From Tardiphaga sp051811025 (GTDB lineage: Bacteria; Pseudomonadota; Alphaproteobacteria; Rhizobiales; Xanthobacteraceae), in contig NZ_JBPWQE010000001.1 in NCBI RefSeq assembly GCF_051811025.1, forward strand, positions 5,890,001 through 5,954,000: a DNA stretch of 64,000 nucleotides. The letters are read 5' to 3'. The notes under the pieces were generated by a model. The model was not told the DNA's origin, ran no database searches, and worked only from the letters and a program-made list of their open reading frames with translations. The translations under genes were made by a program, and so were the position numbers. This document shows, one piece after another, positions 34,175-42,086 of this stretch (position 1 is its first letter; each line of letters opens with the position of its first letter).

Positions 34175-34831
34175 ATGGCGCGCGTCGCAAATCGATCGAT
34201 CAAGTTCCTGATGCTGGTCGGTATGATGCTGTCCACACAGGCATCGGCCGAACCCGAGCAGAAGCTCTCAAAGCCGCTGAACCTTGGTGAATTTGCAAAG
34301 ACGCCGCAAGTTGCGCGCCCCCGTCCGGCTGCAAACAAGCAGGAACCGGTGGTGCGTCCGCCTGCCGATTCGGCGCTGATCACCGGCGCAATCGACAAGA
34401 AGGACAGCACAGCCGCGAACTCCCAGGAATCCGACGTCGCGCGCTTTTGCAGCAACATCGCAGACCAGGCGCTCGATGCCCGCGTGGCGTGGCAGCAGAA
34501 AGAATTAGAAGCGACGGAATCCAAACTGAAGCTACGCATTGCCGAACTTGAGGCCAAGCGTGCCGAATATGAGGAATGGCTGAAGTTGCGCGAGGAGTTC
34601 CTCAAGAAGGCGGAAGACAGCGTCGTCGAGATCTATTCGCGCATGAACCCCGAGGCTGCGGCGCAGCAGATTGCCAGCATGGCTGATGACACGGCAGCTG
34701 CTGTTCTCGCCAAGCTGCGCGTTCGCGTGGCCAGCGCGATCCTCAATGAAATGGAACCGGCACGTGGCGCACATCTCGCCGACACGCTCGCCGGGATGCG
34801 TCGCACCGACGACGGGAAAGCCAAGAAATGA
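34175..34831 (+). CDS. motE: MotE-type periplasmic motility protein (MgtE N-domain like)
   Basis: 218 residues with a signal peptide (about 1-25, ending TQASA). After a Pro-rich spacer, a coiled coil at about 100-150 is rich in Glu, Lys and Ala (WQQKELEATESKLKLRIAEL). The C-terminal YSRMNPEAAAQQIASMADDTAAAVLAKLRVRVASAILNEM resembles the MgtE intracellular N domain. This matches rhizobial MotE, the chaperone that targets and stabilises MotC in the periplasm. MotC is encoded at 42083. The gene overlaps flgH by 4 bases. Confidence 0.88.
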   Translation: MARVANRSIKFLMLVGMMLSTQASAEPEQKLSKPLNLGEFAKTPQVARPRPAANKQEPVVRPPADSALITGAIDKKDSTAANSQESDVARFCSNIADQALDARVAWQQKELEATESKLKLRIAELEAKRAEYEEWLKLREEFLKKAEDSVVEIYSRMNPEAAAQQIASMADDTAAAVLAKLRVRVASAILNEMEPARGAHLADTLAGMRRTDDGKAKK

Positions 34832-35532
34832 TGTGGTTGAGAGTGATTCTGATTCCGGTCGCACTGTCGTGCCTGACCGGTTGCGCCAGCAATCTCGCCG
34901 AGGTTGGTCAGGCACCCTACATGTCGCCGATCGGCAACGGCATGCAGGTCGATGCGCGCGCAATTCCGATCGAGAGACGCGCCTATCATAGCGCGGGCCC
35001 TCACTCGATCTGGAATGACCGCAAGGACCTCTATCGCGATTCGCGGGCGACGCGGGTAGGCGACCTTCTGACCGTGAATATTCTGATGAACGACAAGGCG
35101 ATCCTCGACAACAAGACGGATCGGTCACGCGACTCGCAAATCAAGGTTGAGTCCGATTACTCGGCCAATATCGCCAAATGGCTTTCTGCCGGAAATTTCG
35201 ACACGAACGTCAAATCCCAGTCATCGAACAAGGGTGCCGGTAAGATCGACCGTAACGAAGAAGTGCGTTTCTCGGTCGCCGCCGTCGTTGTTGACGTCCT
35301 CCCGAACGGCAATCTCCTGGTCAGCGGCTCGCAGGAAATGCGCGTCAATTACGAGATGCGCATCGTCAATGTTGGCGGCATTGTGCGCCCGATCGATATC
35401 AGCCGCAACAACACCATAGCCTATGAGAAGATTGCCGAAGCCCGCATTTCGTACGGTGGCCGTGGCCGTTCAATGGAAGTACAGCAGCCGAACTGGGGTC
35501 AGCAGGTCTACGACCAGGTCGCGCCGTTCTGA
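34828..35532 (+). CDS. flgH: Flagellar L-ring lipoprotein FlgH
   Basis: The outer-membrane L-ring lipoprotein. 234 residues with lipobox LTGC (Cys at about residue 19) after a short signal peptide. The conserved core is SIWNDRKDLYRDSRATRVGDLLTVNILMNDKAILDN, then RNEEVRFSVAAVVVDVLPNGNLLVSGSQEMRVNYEMRIVNVGGIVRP (read in pieces). The end is YGGRGRSMEVQQPNWGQQVYDQVAPF. Double ATG at 34828/34831, overlapping the motE stop. Confidence 0.97.
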   Translation: MMWLRVILIPVALSCLTGCASNLAEVGQAPYMSPIGNGMQVDARAIPIERRAYHSAGPHSIWNDRKDLYRDSRATRVGDLLTVNILMNDKAILDNKTDRSRDSQIKVESDYSANIAKWLSAGNFDTNVKSQSSNKGAGKIDRNEEVRFSVAAVVVDVLPNGNLLVSGSQEMRVNYEMRIVNVGGIVRPIDISRNNTIAYEKIAEARISYGGRGRSMEVQQPNWGQQVYDQVAPF

Positions 35533-35544
35533 TGGGAACCGATC

Positions 35545-36030
35545 ATGGCCGATAATGCCGCGAATGACGGTCAGCGCCTCGGGATCATGCAGTGGCTTGG
35601 CGCCCTGCTGCTCGTCACCGCGCTCTCGGTGGGGGCAGGAGTCCTGGCAAGCTTTCAGTTGATGTCGACGTTCCAGCGCATCAGCGAGAACAAAAAGGAA
35701 GCTCAGGAAAAGCCGATCTCGTCGGCGTTCAATCCCAATGATCGTCTGCGCAAGATCACACCGGTCGTCACCAATCTGGCGGCGCCGCCAAATGCCTGGA
35801 TTCGCTTGGAGGCGTCGATCGTGACCGATAAACTGACCGAGGAGGAGGCGAGTATGGTGGTCGCCCGCATCGGTGAAGATATCGCAACCTATATGCGTAC
35901 ACTCACGCCCACGCAGATCGAGGGCGCCCGCGGTTTGCAGTATCTGCGCGAAGACTTGAACGAGCGTGCGCTTATGCGTTCGAGCGGAAAGGTTCGTGAA
36001 CTGATCATCGAGACGTTGGTGGTGCAATGA
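35545..36030 (+). CDS. fliL: Flagellar basal-body-associated protein FliL
   Basis: A single-pass inner-membrane protein next to the stator. 161 residues: one membrane helix at about 17-37 (LGALLLVTALSVGAGVLASF), then a periplasmic stomatin-like domain with VVTNLAAPPNAWIRLEASIVTDKLTEEEASMVVARIGEDIATYMRTLTPTQIEGARGLQYLREDLNERA (in pieces) and the C-terminal VRELIIETLVVQ. Its stop overlaps the fliP start by 4 bases. A second FliL-like gene lies at 54751. Confidence 0.93.
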   Translation: MADNAANDGQRLGIMQWLGALLLVTALSVGAGVLASFQLMSTFQRISENKKEAQEKPISSAFNPNDRLRKITPVVTNLAAPPNAWIRLEASIVTDKLTEEEASMVVARIGEDIATYMRTLTPTQIEGARGLQYLREDLNERALMRSSGKVRELIIETLVVQ

Positions 36031-36761
36031 AGCGTATCATTCCGGTTCTGCTTCTGGTGCTTCTGCCAACCGCTGCAATAGCCCAGGTGCCGGATCTGTC
36101 GACACTGCTTCCGCAAGGCGAAGGCAGTGCCAGCGGCCGAATCATCCAGATGGTTGCGCTGCTGACGGTGCTGTCGCTGGCGCCCGGCTTGCTCATCATG
36201 GTGACGAGCTTTACGCGTTTTGTTGTTGCGCTCTCATTCCTGCGCACCGGTCTCGGCCTGCAGACAACGCCGGCCAATATCGTGATGATCAGCCTCGCGC
36301 TGTTCCTGACATTCTACGTGATGGCACCGACCTTTGATCGCGCATGGGTGAACGGCCTTCAGCCATTGATGAAGAACGAAATTACCGAGCAGGAAGCTTA
36401 TTCGCGGGTCACCGATCCGTTCCGCGATTTCATGCTGCAGCATGTGCGTGAGAAGGATCTGCAAACCTTCGAGAACCTCGCTGCCGAGAGTATGAAGATC
36501 AAACTGGAAGGCCAGCGGATCGATCTGCGAATCATCATTCCGGCATTCATGGTGTCGGAGCTTCGCCGCGCATTCGAGATCGGCTTTCTTGTCGTCATGC
36601 CGTTCCTGGTGATCGACATGATCGTTGCAACACTAACGATGTCGATGGGCATGATGATGATGCCGCCTACGGTATTCGCGCTACCGTTCAAGGTACTATT
36701 CTTCGTATTGATCGATGGCTGGAATTTGCTCGCCGTTGGTCTTGTGAAGTCGTTTCTCTAG
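36027..36761 (+). CDS. fliP: Flagellar export gate protein FliP
   Basis: A core subunit of the export gate with FliQ and FliR. 244 residues, with a cleavable signal peptide (MKRIIPVLLLVLLPTAAIAQ) as in most FliP. There are four hydrophobic segments. The signature LTVLSLAPGLLIMVTSFTRFVVALSFLR, the central ITEQEAYSRVTDPFRDFM and the C-terminal IDMIVATLTMSMGMMMMPPTVFALPFKVLFFVLIDGW are all present. It is the last gene of the flgB operon. No fliO is seen. Confidence 0.97.
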   Translation: MKRIIPVLLLVLLPTAAIAQVPDLSTLLPQGEGSASGRIIQMVALLTVLSLAPGLLIMVTSFTRFVVALSFLRTGLGLQTTPANIVMISLALFLTFYVMAPTFDRAWVNGLQPLMKNEITEQEAYSRVTDPFRDFMLQHVREKDLQTFENLAAESMKIKLEGQRIDLRIIIPAFMVSELRRAFEIGFLVVMPFLVIDMIVATLTMSMGMMMMPPTVFALPFKVLFFVLIDGWNLLAVGLVKSFL

Positions 36762-36762
36762 G

Positions 36763-36801
36763 TCATTTGATTCATTACGATGTAAGTGACGAATCAAATG
36801 A
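36763..36801 (+). terminator. Perfect 11-bp hairpin after fliP
   Basis: The arms TCATTTGATTC and GAATCAAATGA are perfect complements around a 17-base loop, 1 base after the fliP stop. No U-tract follows, so it may be a factor-dependent terminator, mRNA stabiliser or operator rather than an intrinsic terminator. Both arms contain a GANTC site for CcrM-type methylation. Confidence 0.5.
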
Positions 36802-36850
36802 TCGCTGTTAACTATAGTAGCCGCCGCTCCCTTCAGCTTTGGGTAAGGTT

Positions 36851-36866
36851 TGGCGGCTAGCTTGCA
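36851..36866 (+). promoter_or_regulatory. Sigma-54-like -24/-12 sequence upstream of the flagellin gene
   Basis: TGGCGGCTAGCTTGCA keeps the invariant GG and GC dinucleotides with exactly 10 bases between them and the TTGCA -12 box; the -24 box is TGGC only. It would start transcription near 36877 and give a leader of about 107 bases. No flagellar sigma-54 activator gene is visible in the window, so use of this site is uncertain. Confidence 0.4.
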
Positions 36867-36943
36867 ATTCACGACAGGTTGGGTCGATCAGAAATCGACA
36901 TCCCAAAGGCATGATGCCGCCCTCTCGTACCGGTGAAAGTCCG

Positions 36944-36982
36944 GTATGTCCCCAGCAAATCAATCAAATTAAAGGGACATAC
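36944..36982 (+). promoter_or_regulatory. Hairpin sequestering the flagellin ribosome binding site
   Basis: GTATGTCCC (36944-36952) pairs perfectly with GGGACATAC (36974-36982); the 21-base loop is A/T-rich. The right arm contains the Shine-Dalgarno core AAGGGA and ends one base before the ATG at 36984. A second, upstream hairpin (TACCGG 36928-36933 with CCGGTA 36941-36946) shares bases with the left arm, so the two are mutually exclusive. FlbT is known in related bacteria to act on flagellin mRNA leaders, and flbT is present at 49301. Confidence 0.7.
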
Positions 36983-36983
36983 G

Positions 36984-38282
36984 ATGTCTAGCTTGATGAC
37001 CAACTCCCAGGCCATGACCGCGCTGCAGACCCTGCGCTCGGTCGATGCCAATCTCTCCACCACGATGAACCGCATCTCCACCGGCTATCGCGTGGCGACC
37101 GCGTCGGACAACGCCGCTTACTGGTCGATCGCGACCACGATGCGTTCGGACGTTAAGGCTCTGGGCGCCGTGCAGGACGCTCTCGGTCTCGGCGCTGCAA
37201 CCATCGACACCATGTATACAGGCCTCAGCGCCACGGTCGACGTCGTTTCGTCGATCAAGGAAAAGCTGGTTGCCGCCCGTACCCCGGGTGTTGACCGCGC
37301 CAAGATCCAGAGCGAAATCACCGAACTCCAGAAGCAGCTAAAGAACACTGCCGACTCGGCCGTGTTCAACGGTGAAAACTGGATCTCGGTCGACTCGCAG
37401 GACCCAACGTACAACGCGACCAAGTCGGTCGTGTCGTCCTTCTCCCGCGCCGGCGGTGTCGTTTCGGTGGACACGCTCACCGTCGACCTCAATGCCATCA
37501 AGCTCTACGATACGACGCTGGACGCCGCCTACATCACGGCTCATGCCGCCGCCACGACGACGACCCTCGTTTTCGATCCGGCCACCGTCGGTGCGGCTGG
37601 CCCGCCCGCGACGACCACGGGCACGATTGCTTTCGCCGTCACGCCTCTTGGTGGAACCGCCACGACGACCACGATCAACGTGTCGCAGACGTCCACGATT
37701 CAGGACGTCGCAAAGGCACTTAATGGCTTGGGCATTCAGGGCCTTACCGTTGGTGTCAATGCCGATGGCAAGACGATCGAGATCAAGAACGCAAGCACAA
37801 CCGCGATCGCGACCACCAGCACCGCTGGTGGTGCGACCGGCGGTACCGTTGCGTTGCAGCCAGCGGCTACCGCCAACGTGGCGTCCCAAAAGGGCGTTCT
37901 CGACGAGACCTACGACGTCTACAAGAATGGTGGCTGGAACACCTTCAGCGTCGCTAATCTGGACATCTCGAAGTTCACCGATAGCGCCACCGATCTGACT
38001 GCGCTCGAGACTTACATCTCTGGTACAGACAAAGCGCTGAGCAAGATCACTGATTCCGCCACCAACCTCGGCGCCATCAAGAACCGCATCGGCCTGCAGC
38101 AGAACTTCGTCAAGACCCTGACCGACTCGCTCGATCGCGGTATTGGCCAGCTCGTCGACGCAGACATGAACGCCGAATCGACCCGCCTCCAGGCCTTGCA
38201 GACGCAGCAGCAGCTGGGCATCCAGGCGCTGTCGATCGCCAACGCCGGCAGCCAGAGCATCCTGTCGCTGTTCCGCGGCTAA
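36984..38282 (+). CDS. fliC: Flagellin
   Basis: The filament subunit exported through the flagellar apparatus. 432 residues from the ATG at 36984 (MSSLMTNSQAMTALQTLRSVDANLSTTMNRISTG), with an AAAGGGA ribosome binding site. The N- and C-terminal D0/D1 coiled coils are typical (SDNAAYWSIATTMRSDVKALGAVQDALGLGAA; C-terminal MNAESTRLQALQTQQQLGIQALSIANAGSQSILSLFRG, in pieces). The Thr/Ala-rich central domain (about 190-290) has a flagellin hook-IN motif (TINVSQTSTIQDVAKALNGL). It is the only flagellin gene here. It is a single-gene unit between hairpins and is probably regulated by FlaF and FlbT. Confidence 0.96.
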   Translation: MSSLMTNSQAMTALQTLRSVDANLSTTMNRISTGYRVATASDNAAYWSIATTMRSDVKALGAVQDALGLGAATIDTMYTGLSATVDVVSSIKEKLVAARTPGVDRAKIQSEITELQKQLKNTADSAVFNGENWISVDSQDPTYNATKSVVSSFSRAGGVVSVDTLTVDLNAIKLYDTTLDAAYITAHAAATTTTLVFDPATVGAAGPPATTTGTIAFAVTPLGGTATTTTINVSQTSTIQDVAKALNGLGIQGLTVGVNADGKTIEIKNASTTAIATTSTAGGATGGTVALQPAATANVASQKGVLDETYDVYKNGGWNTFSVANLDISKFTDSATDLTALETYISGTDKALSKITDSATNLGAIKNRIGLQQNFVKTLTDSLDRGIGQLVDADMNAESTRLQALQTQQQLGIQALSIANAGSQSILSLFRG

Positions 38283-38304
38283 TCGCTCTCGCATCGTGAA
38301 CAGG

Positions 38305-38336
38305 AATGGCCGCGACCGTCATAGGTCGCGGCCATT
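38305..38336 (+). terminator. Intrinsic terminator after the flagellin gene
   Basis: A perfect 13-bp stem, AATGGCCGCGACC with GGTCGCGGCCATT, and a 6-base loop lie 22 bases after the flagellin stop. The stem ends in ATT and the following sequence is TTCGCTTT, a modest U-tract. Confidence 0.82.
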
Positions 38337-38358
38337 TCGCTTTCCGGCTCTCCGTAAC

Positions 38359-38370
38359 CCTCGGACAAGC
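38359..38370 (+). promoter_or_regulatory. Flagellar promoter element upstream of fliF
   Basis: CCTCGGACAAGC, an exact match to CCYCGNRCAAGY, ends 41 bases before the fliF ATG. The fliF promoter is the known target of FtcR in Brucella, and an FtcR-type gene closes this cluster. Confidence 0.65.
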
Positions 38371-38411
38371 TTCACAATCGATGATCGATTCGGAAGTGGG
38401 CAGGGGTATTT

Positions 38412-40055
38412 ATGGTCAATCGCGAGCACGCGCAGAAGCTCTGGAATAATCTGCTTGAGCTGGGTACGAAGCGTCTCATTCTGCTCGCGGTGGTTGGCCT
38501 CGCTGTGTTCGGCGGCGTTGGCGGCGGCGCATACTATATCAGTCGGCCGGAATACAATGTTCTCTATTCGGGTCTCAGCCGCGAGGATGTGACGCGTGTC
38601 AGCTCGGTGCTGCGCGACGCGAATATCGCTTTCGATCTAAATACGGCGGGCGATACCGTCTATGTTCGCCCCGGGCAGACGGCGCAGGCGCGTACGTTGC
38701 TGGCCGACAAGGGCCTGCCCAGTACCACCGGCGGCGGTTACGAGCTGTTCGACAAGATTGGCTCGCTCGGCCTGACGTCGTTCATGCAGGAAATCACGCG
38801 CGTGCGTGCGCTCGAGGGCGAGATTGCGCGGACGATCCAGGTTCTCAAAGGGGTGAAGGCGGCGCGCGTCCATATCGTGATGCCTGCGCGTGGCTCGTTC
38901 CGGCGTGAGCAATCGCCGCCGTCGGCTTCGGTCGTATTGCGAACGGATGGTCCGGCGGATGCACGCACGGCACGCTCCGTACGTCATCTCGTAGCCGCGG
39001 CCGTGCCGGGAATGACCGCGGACAAGGTCACCGTGCTCGACAGTGACGGTTCGCTGCTTTCGGACGATGACGGCAGCGGCAGCGTCGGGGCAACGCCGAC
39101 CACAATGGCCAATTTGCAGAAGGTCGTCAGCCGCTCGATCCAGGAGAATGTGAGCCGGGCACTGACGCCCTATCTGGGGCTCGATAACTTCGAGGTCAGT
39201 GTTGCAACCCAGCTGTCGACCGACAAGAAACAGACGAACGAGACGGTCTACGATCCGGATTCGCGGGTGCAGCGCTCTGTGCGCGCTGTGCGAGAGAAGG
39301 AAACGTCGCAGAGCCTCGATCGACAGCAGCCGACGACCGTTCAGCAGAACCTGCCAGATCAGCAGGTCAATGCGACCGGTGCCAAGAATCAGAATGACGA
39401 GAAGCAGCGCCGCGAAGATATCACCAATTACGAAGTGTCGTCGAAGACGGTGACGACCACGAGCGATGGTTTCGTGGTGAACAAGATGTTCCTCGCCGTT
39501 TTGGTCAACCGGCCACGCCTCATTGCGAGCCTTGGCGATAAGGTGAGCGATGCTGCGATCGAAGCCAAGGTCGCGGAGATCTCGCAGATTGCTGCGACTG
39601 CAGCTGGCATCGATCGCCCGCGCGGCGACCAGATTCAGGTTTCGGCGGTCGAATTCATGGAAGGTGCGCGCGATCTCGCGCCGGTGCCGTCGATCACCTT
39701 CACAGAGGTGATGATGCGTCAGGCAGGCAGTCTCGTGAGTGCCATTACCATCCTGGCCGTGGCCGGCATGCTGATCTGGTTCGGTCTGCGCCCTGCCATC
39801 AATACGATCCTCGCCAGCGCCAAGACCGACGAGACAACGCAGTTCCAGGCGGAGACGAATGCGCTGCTCAGTGGCGGTGGCACGATGGCGACCGCGGCTC
39901 TGTCAGGAGGCGAGGCTCCGCCCAACCTCATTCAGGACGTCTCGAGCAGTATGCAGAATACGCCGCAGAAGCGGCTAGAGCAGATTATTCAGCTCGATGA
40001 GAAGCAAGCGGCGGCGATCCTCAAGCAATGGATCAGACAAGAGGAAGCGGTATGA
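38412..40055 (+). CDS. fliF: Flagellar MS-ring protein FliF
   Basis: The inner-membrane ring that founds the basal body. 547 residues. The first membrane helix is at about 20-45 (LILLAVVGLAVFGGVGGGAYYISRPEY). A YscJ-like secretin-type domain follows with VLYSGLSREDVTRVSSVLRDANIAFDL and the conserved VRALEGEIARTIQVLKGVKAARVHIVMP. A second helix is at about 440-460 (SLVSAITILAVAGMLIWFGL). The C-terminal FliG-binding tail ends DEKQAAAILKQWIRQEEAV. It heads the fliF operon and overlaps fliH (ATGA). Confidence 0.97.
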   Translation: MVNREHAQKLWNNLLELGTKRLILLAVVGLAVFGGVGGGAYYISRPEYNVLYSGLSREDVTRVSSVLRDANIAFDLNTAGDTVYVRPGQTAQARTLLADKGLPSTTGGGYELFDKIGSLGLTSFMQEITRVRALEGEIARTIQVLKGVKAARVHIVMPARGSFRREQSPPSASVVLRTDGPADARTARSVRHLVAAAVPGMTADKVTVLDSDGSLLSDDDGSGSVGATPTTMANLQKVVSRSIQENVSRALTPYLGLDNFEVSVATQLSTDKKQTNETVYDPDSRVQRSVRAVREKETSQSLDRQQPTTVQQNLPDQQVNATGAKNQNDEKQRREDITNYEVSSKTVTTTSDGFVVNKMFLAVLVNRPRLIASLGDKVSDAAIEAKVAEISQIAATAAGIDRPRGDQIQVSAVEFMEGARDLAPVPSITFTEVMMRQAGSLVSAITILAVAGMLIWFGLRPAINTILASAKTDETTQFQAETNALLSGGGTMATAALSGGEAPPNLIQDVSSSMQNTPQKRLEQIIQLDEKQAAAILKQWIRQEEAV

Positions 40056-40747
40056 GCGCAGAGCAAGTCGCACGTCTGATCGCGGATTTCGATCGACCGG
40101 AGCCGCCAAAAACGCGCAGCCGCGTCGTTCCGTTCGACCATCTGCATCACTCCAGCGTGCAGCCGCAACATCAGCCGCTTCTGCAGAAGGCAAAGCAGCA
40201 ACCGTCGTTTCAACCGCAACCGCAGATGCAGCCAAAGTCGCCTCTCGTGCAGGAGGATGATGGCTATGAGCGCGGTCGCGCCGAAGGCTATGCGAGTGCA
40301 CTCGCCGAGTTCGAACGGCGCATGGAGCAGGAGAAGCAGGCACTTGCGACGCAGGCCGCCGAAGAACGGCAGCAACTGCTCAACGAGACGGCGGCCAAGC
40401 TCGCCGGCGATATCGCCGAAATGGGCGATCAGTTGCAGGGAAGAATCGCCGGCGTAGCCGCGCGCCTTCTTGAGCCGCTTATCAGTAACGCCGTGCAGAA
40501 GCAGGCAGTTACGTCATTCATCGAGCATCTGTCGTCGATTACGACCGATAGCCGCCGCCCGGTTTTGCGCATCACTGGCCCATCGGAGCTGCTCGAATTG
40601 ATCCGCAGCAAGCTCGGCGTCCGCGCCATTGCATCGGAATTGCGTGCCGGCCCCGAAGCGGAAGCGTCGATTGTTGTTGATCAGATCGTGCTTGAGACTC
40701 AGCTCAAGGTCTGGACCGAGCGATTGAAGATGGCGGTCCAGAGCTGA
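40052..40747 (+). CDS. fliH: FliH-like flagellar export ATPase regulator
   Basis: 231 residues from the ATG at 40052 (MSAEQVARLIADFDRPEPPK), which overlaps the fliF stop and has AGAGGAAG upstream; a longer frame from 40028 is less likely. A Gln/Pro-rich region (about 30-70) is followed by a long helical part with GYERGRAEGYASALAEFERRMEQEKQALATQAAEERQQ (in pieces). The repeated GxxxG-like spacing is typical of FliH stalks. The C terminus (VDQIVLETQLKVWTERLKMAVQS) is FliH-type. FliH normally binds and restrains FliI. Identification rests on position and pattern. Confidence 0.75.
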   Translation: MSAEQVARLIADFDRPEPPKTRSRVVPFDHLHHSSVQPQHQPLLQKAKQQPSFQPQPQMQPKSPLVQEDDGYERGRAEGYASALAEFERRMEQEKQALATQAAEERQQLLNETAAKLAGDIAEMGDQLQGRIAGVAARLLEPLISNAVQKQAVTSFIEHLSSITTDSRRPVLRITGPSELLELIRSKLGVRAIASELRAGPEAEASIVVDQIVLETQLKVWTERLKMAVQS

Positions 40748-40748
40748 G

Positions 40749-42086
40749 ATGGCCGATCCGCTTCCGCCAGAAATAGTGATCATTCGCCGTCGCAGTTCGC
40801 TTGAGAGCGGCGAGACGAAGAACAGTGTCTGGAAAATCGCCTACGCCGACTTCATGACGGCGATGATGGCATTCTTCTTGGTGATGTGGCTGATCAATGC
40901 CACCAATCAGGAAACGCGTGAGAGCGTTGCCACCTATTTCAACCCGATCAAGCTGACGGACTCAACGCCGGATCGCAAGGGCATCAACGACGCCCGGCGG
41001 GTTGACCCCGGCAAGGCCGTGGAAGGCGAGAGCAAGTGGCCGCACCCGGAGCCAGGTCAGCCGACCGATGCGCTTGCGCGCCCGCAGCCTCCACAGCCGC
41101 GCTATGGCGAAGCCACATTATTTCGTGATCCTTATGCTGTGCTCTCGGAGATTGCCGGCGGCCCTCCACGTCCGGGGCAGACCAGCGCAGCGCTCGATCC
41201 GAATCGCAAAGAGGGGCTGAAGGGCGGAGAGGCCTATCGAGACCCCTTCGATCCGATCAACTGGCCGATGGCGTCGATCTCGTCGCTTGAGAAGAAGCTG
41301 TCGGGGCGCAAGGACGCCGGCAGCCTTCCATTCGGTGAGGATGTTGCTGTTGCAGCGAGCGAGGGCCAGGAGCCGCGCCCACTCGATGCCAAACCCGATG
41401 CCACCGGCACCCCGGGTCAGGAGATGTCCGGATCGAATTCAACTCCCGCGAAATCCGACAAGCAGGAGGCGCCGAAGCCTGCTGGGTTGTTTGCTGACGA
41501 TGGCGACAAGCCCAACCCGGCTGCGGGTCGCCCGCAACCGGCGCAGGCCGACAAGACCGCGGCGCCGGCTGACAAATCTCAAACGCAGCCTGACAAGGCG
41601 CCTGCTCAGGCCGAAAAGGCCCAGCCGATGGACGCCGCCAAGCTCCAGGCCGCAATCTCTGCAGCATTGGCCGCGATTGGACCGGCGCGTCCGGTGGCCG
41701 AAGTGAGGGAAACCCCCGAGGGACTCCTGATCAATCTGACGGATGACGTGAATTACGGAATGTTTGCCAATGGTTCGGCCGAGCCCACGCCCGGTCTCGT
41801 TCGCGCGCTCGACAAGATCACGCCGATGATCGCGCAGAACCGCGGCCAGGTCATCGTGCGCGGCCACACCGATAGCCGCGTCTATCGCACATCGGAATAT
41901 GATAACTGGCGGCTCTCGACCGCGCGTGCGCATATGGCATATCACATGCTGGTGCGCGGCGGCCTCGACGCCGCGCGGGTCGAACGCATCGAGGGCTATG
42001 CGGACCGCCGGCCAAAAATTCAGAACGACCCGCTTGCCGCGCAGAACCGGCGGATCGAACTTCTGATCCGTGCTCCCGCGCTATGA
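40749..42086 (+). CDS. motB: Flagellar stator subunit MotB (long rhizobial form)
   Basis: The stator protein with a single membrane helix (about 29-50, AYADFMTAMMAFFLVMWLIN) carrying the proton-binding Asp34. 445 residues, longer than E. coli MotB (308). The extra length is a Pro/Ala/Lys/Asp-rich periplasmic linker at about 60-300 with PADKSQTQPDKAPAQAEKAQ-like repeats. The C-terminal OmpA-like peptidoglycan-binding domain (about 315-445) has VIVRGHTDSRVYRTSEYDNWRLSTARA (in part). The long linker is typical where MotC works with MotB. ATG at 40749, 1 base after the fliH stop. Confidence 0.96.
   Translation: MADPLPPEIVIIRRRSSLESGETKNSVWKIAYADFMTAMMAFFLVMWLINATNQETRESVATYFNPIKLTDSTPDRKGINDARRVDPGKAVEGESKWPHPEPGQPTDALARPQPPQPRYGEATLFRDPYAVLSEIAGGPPRPGQTSAALDPNRKEGLKGGEAYRDPFDPINWPMASISSLEKKLSGRKDAGSLPFGEDVAVAASEGQEPRPLDAKPDATGTPGQEMSGSNSTPAKSDKQEAPKPAGLFADDGDKPNPAAGRPQPAQADKTAAPADKSQTQPDKAPAQAEKAQPMDAAKLQAAISAALAAIGPARPVAEVRETPEGLLINLTDDVNYGMFANGSAEPTPGLVRALDKITPMIAQNRGQVIVRGHTDSRVYRTSEYDNWRLSTARAHMAYHMLVRGGLDAARVERIEGYADRRPKIQNDPLAAQNRRIELLIRAPAL

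Noticed and set aside
37372..37998. 208-codon Arg/Pro/Ser-rich frame inside the flagellin gene
   Set aside because: Frame-shifted shadow of the Thr/Ala-rich flagellin core; composition is typical of a GC-rich out-of-frame reading.
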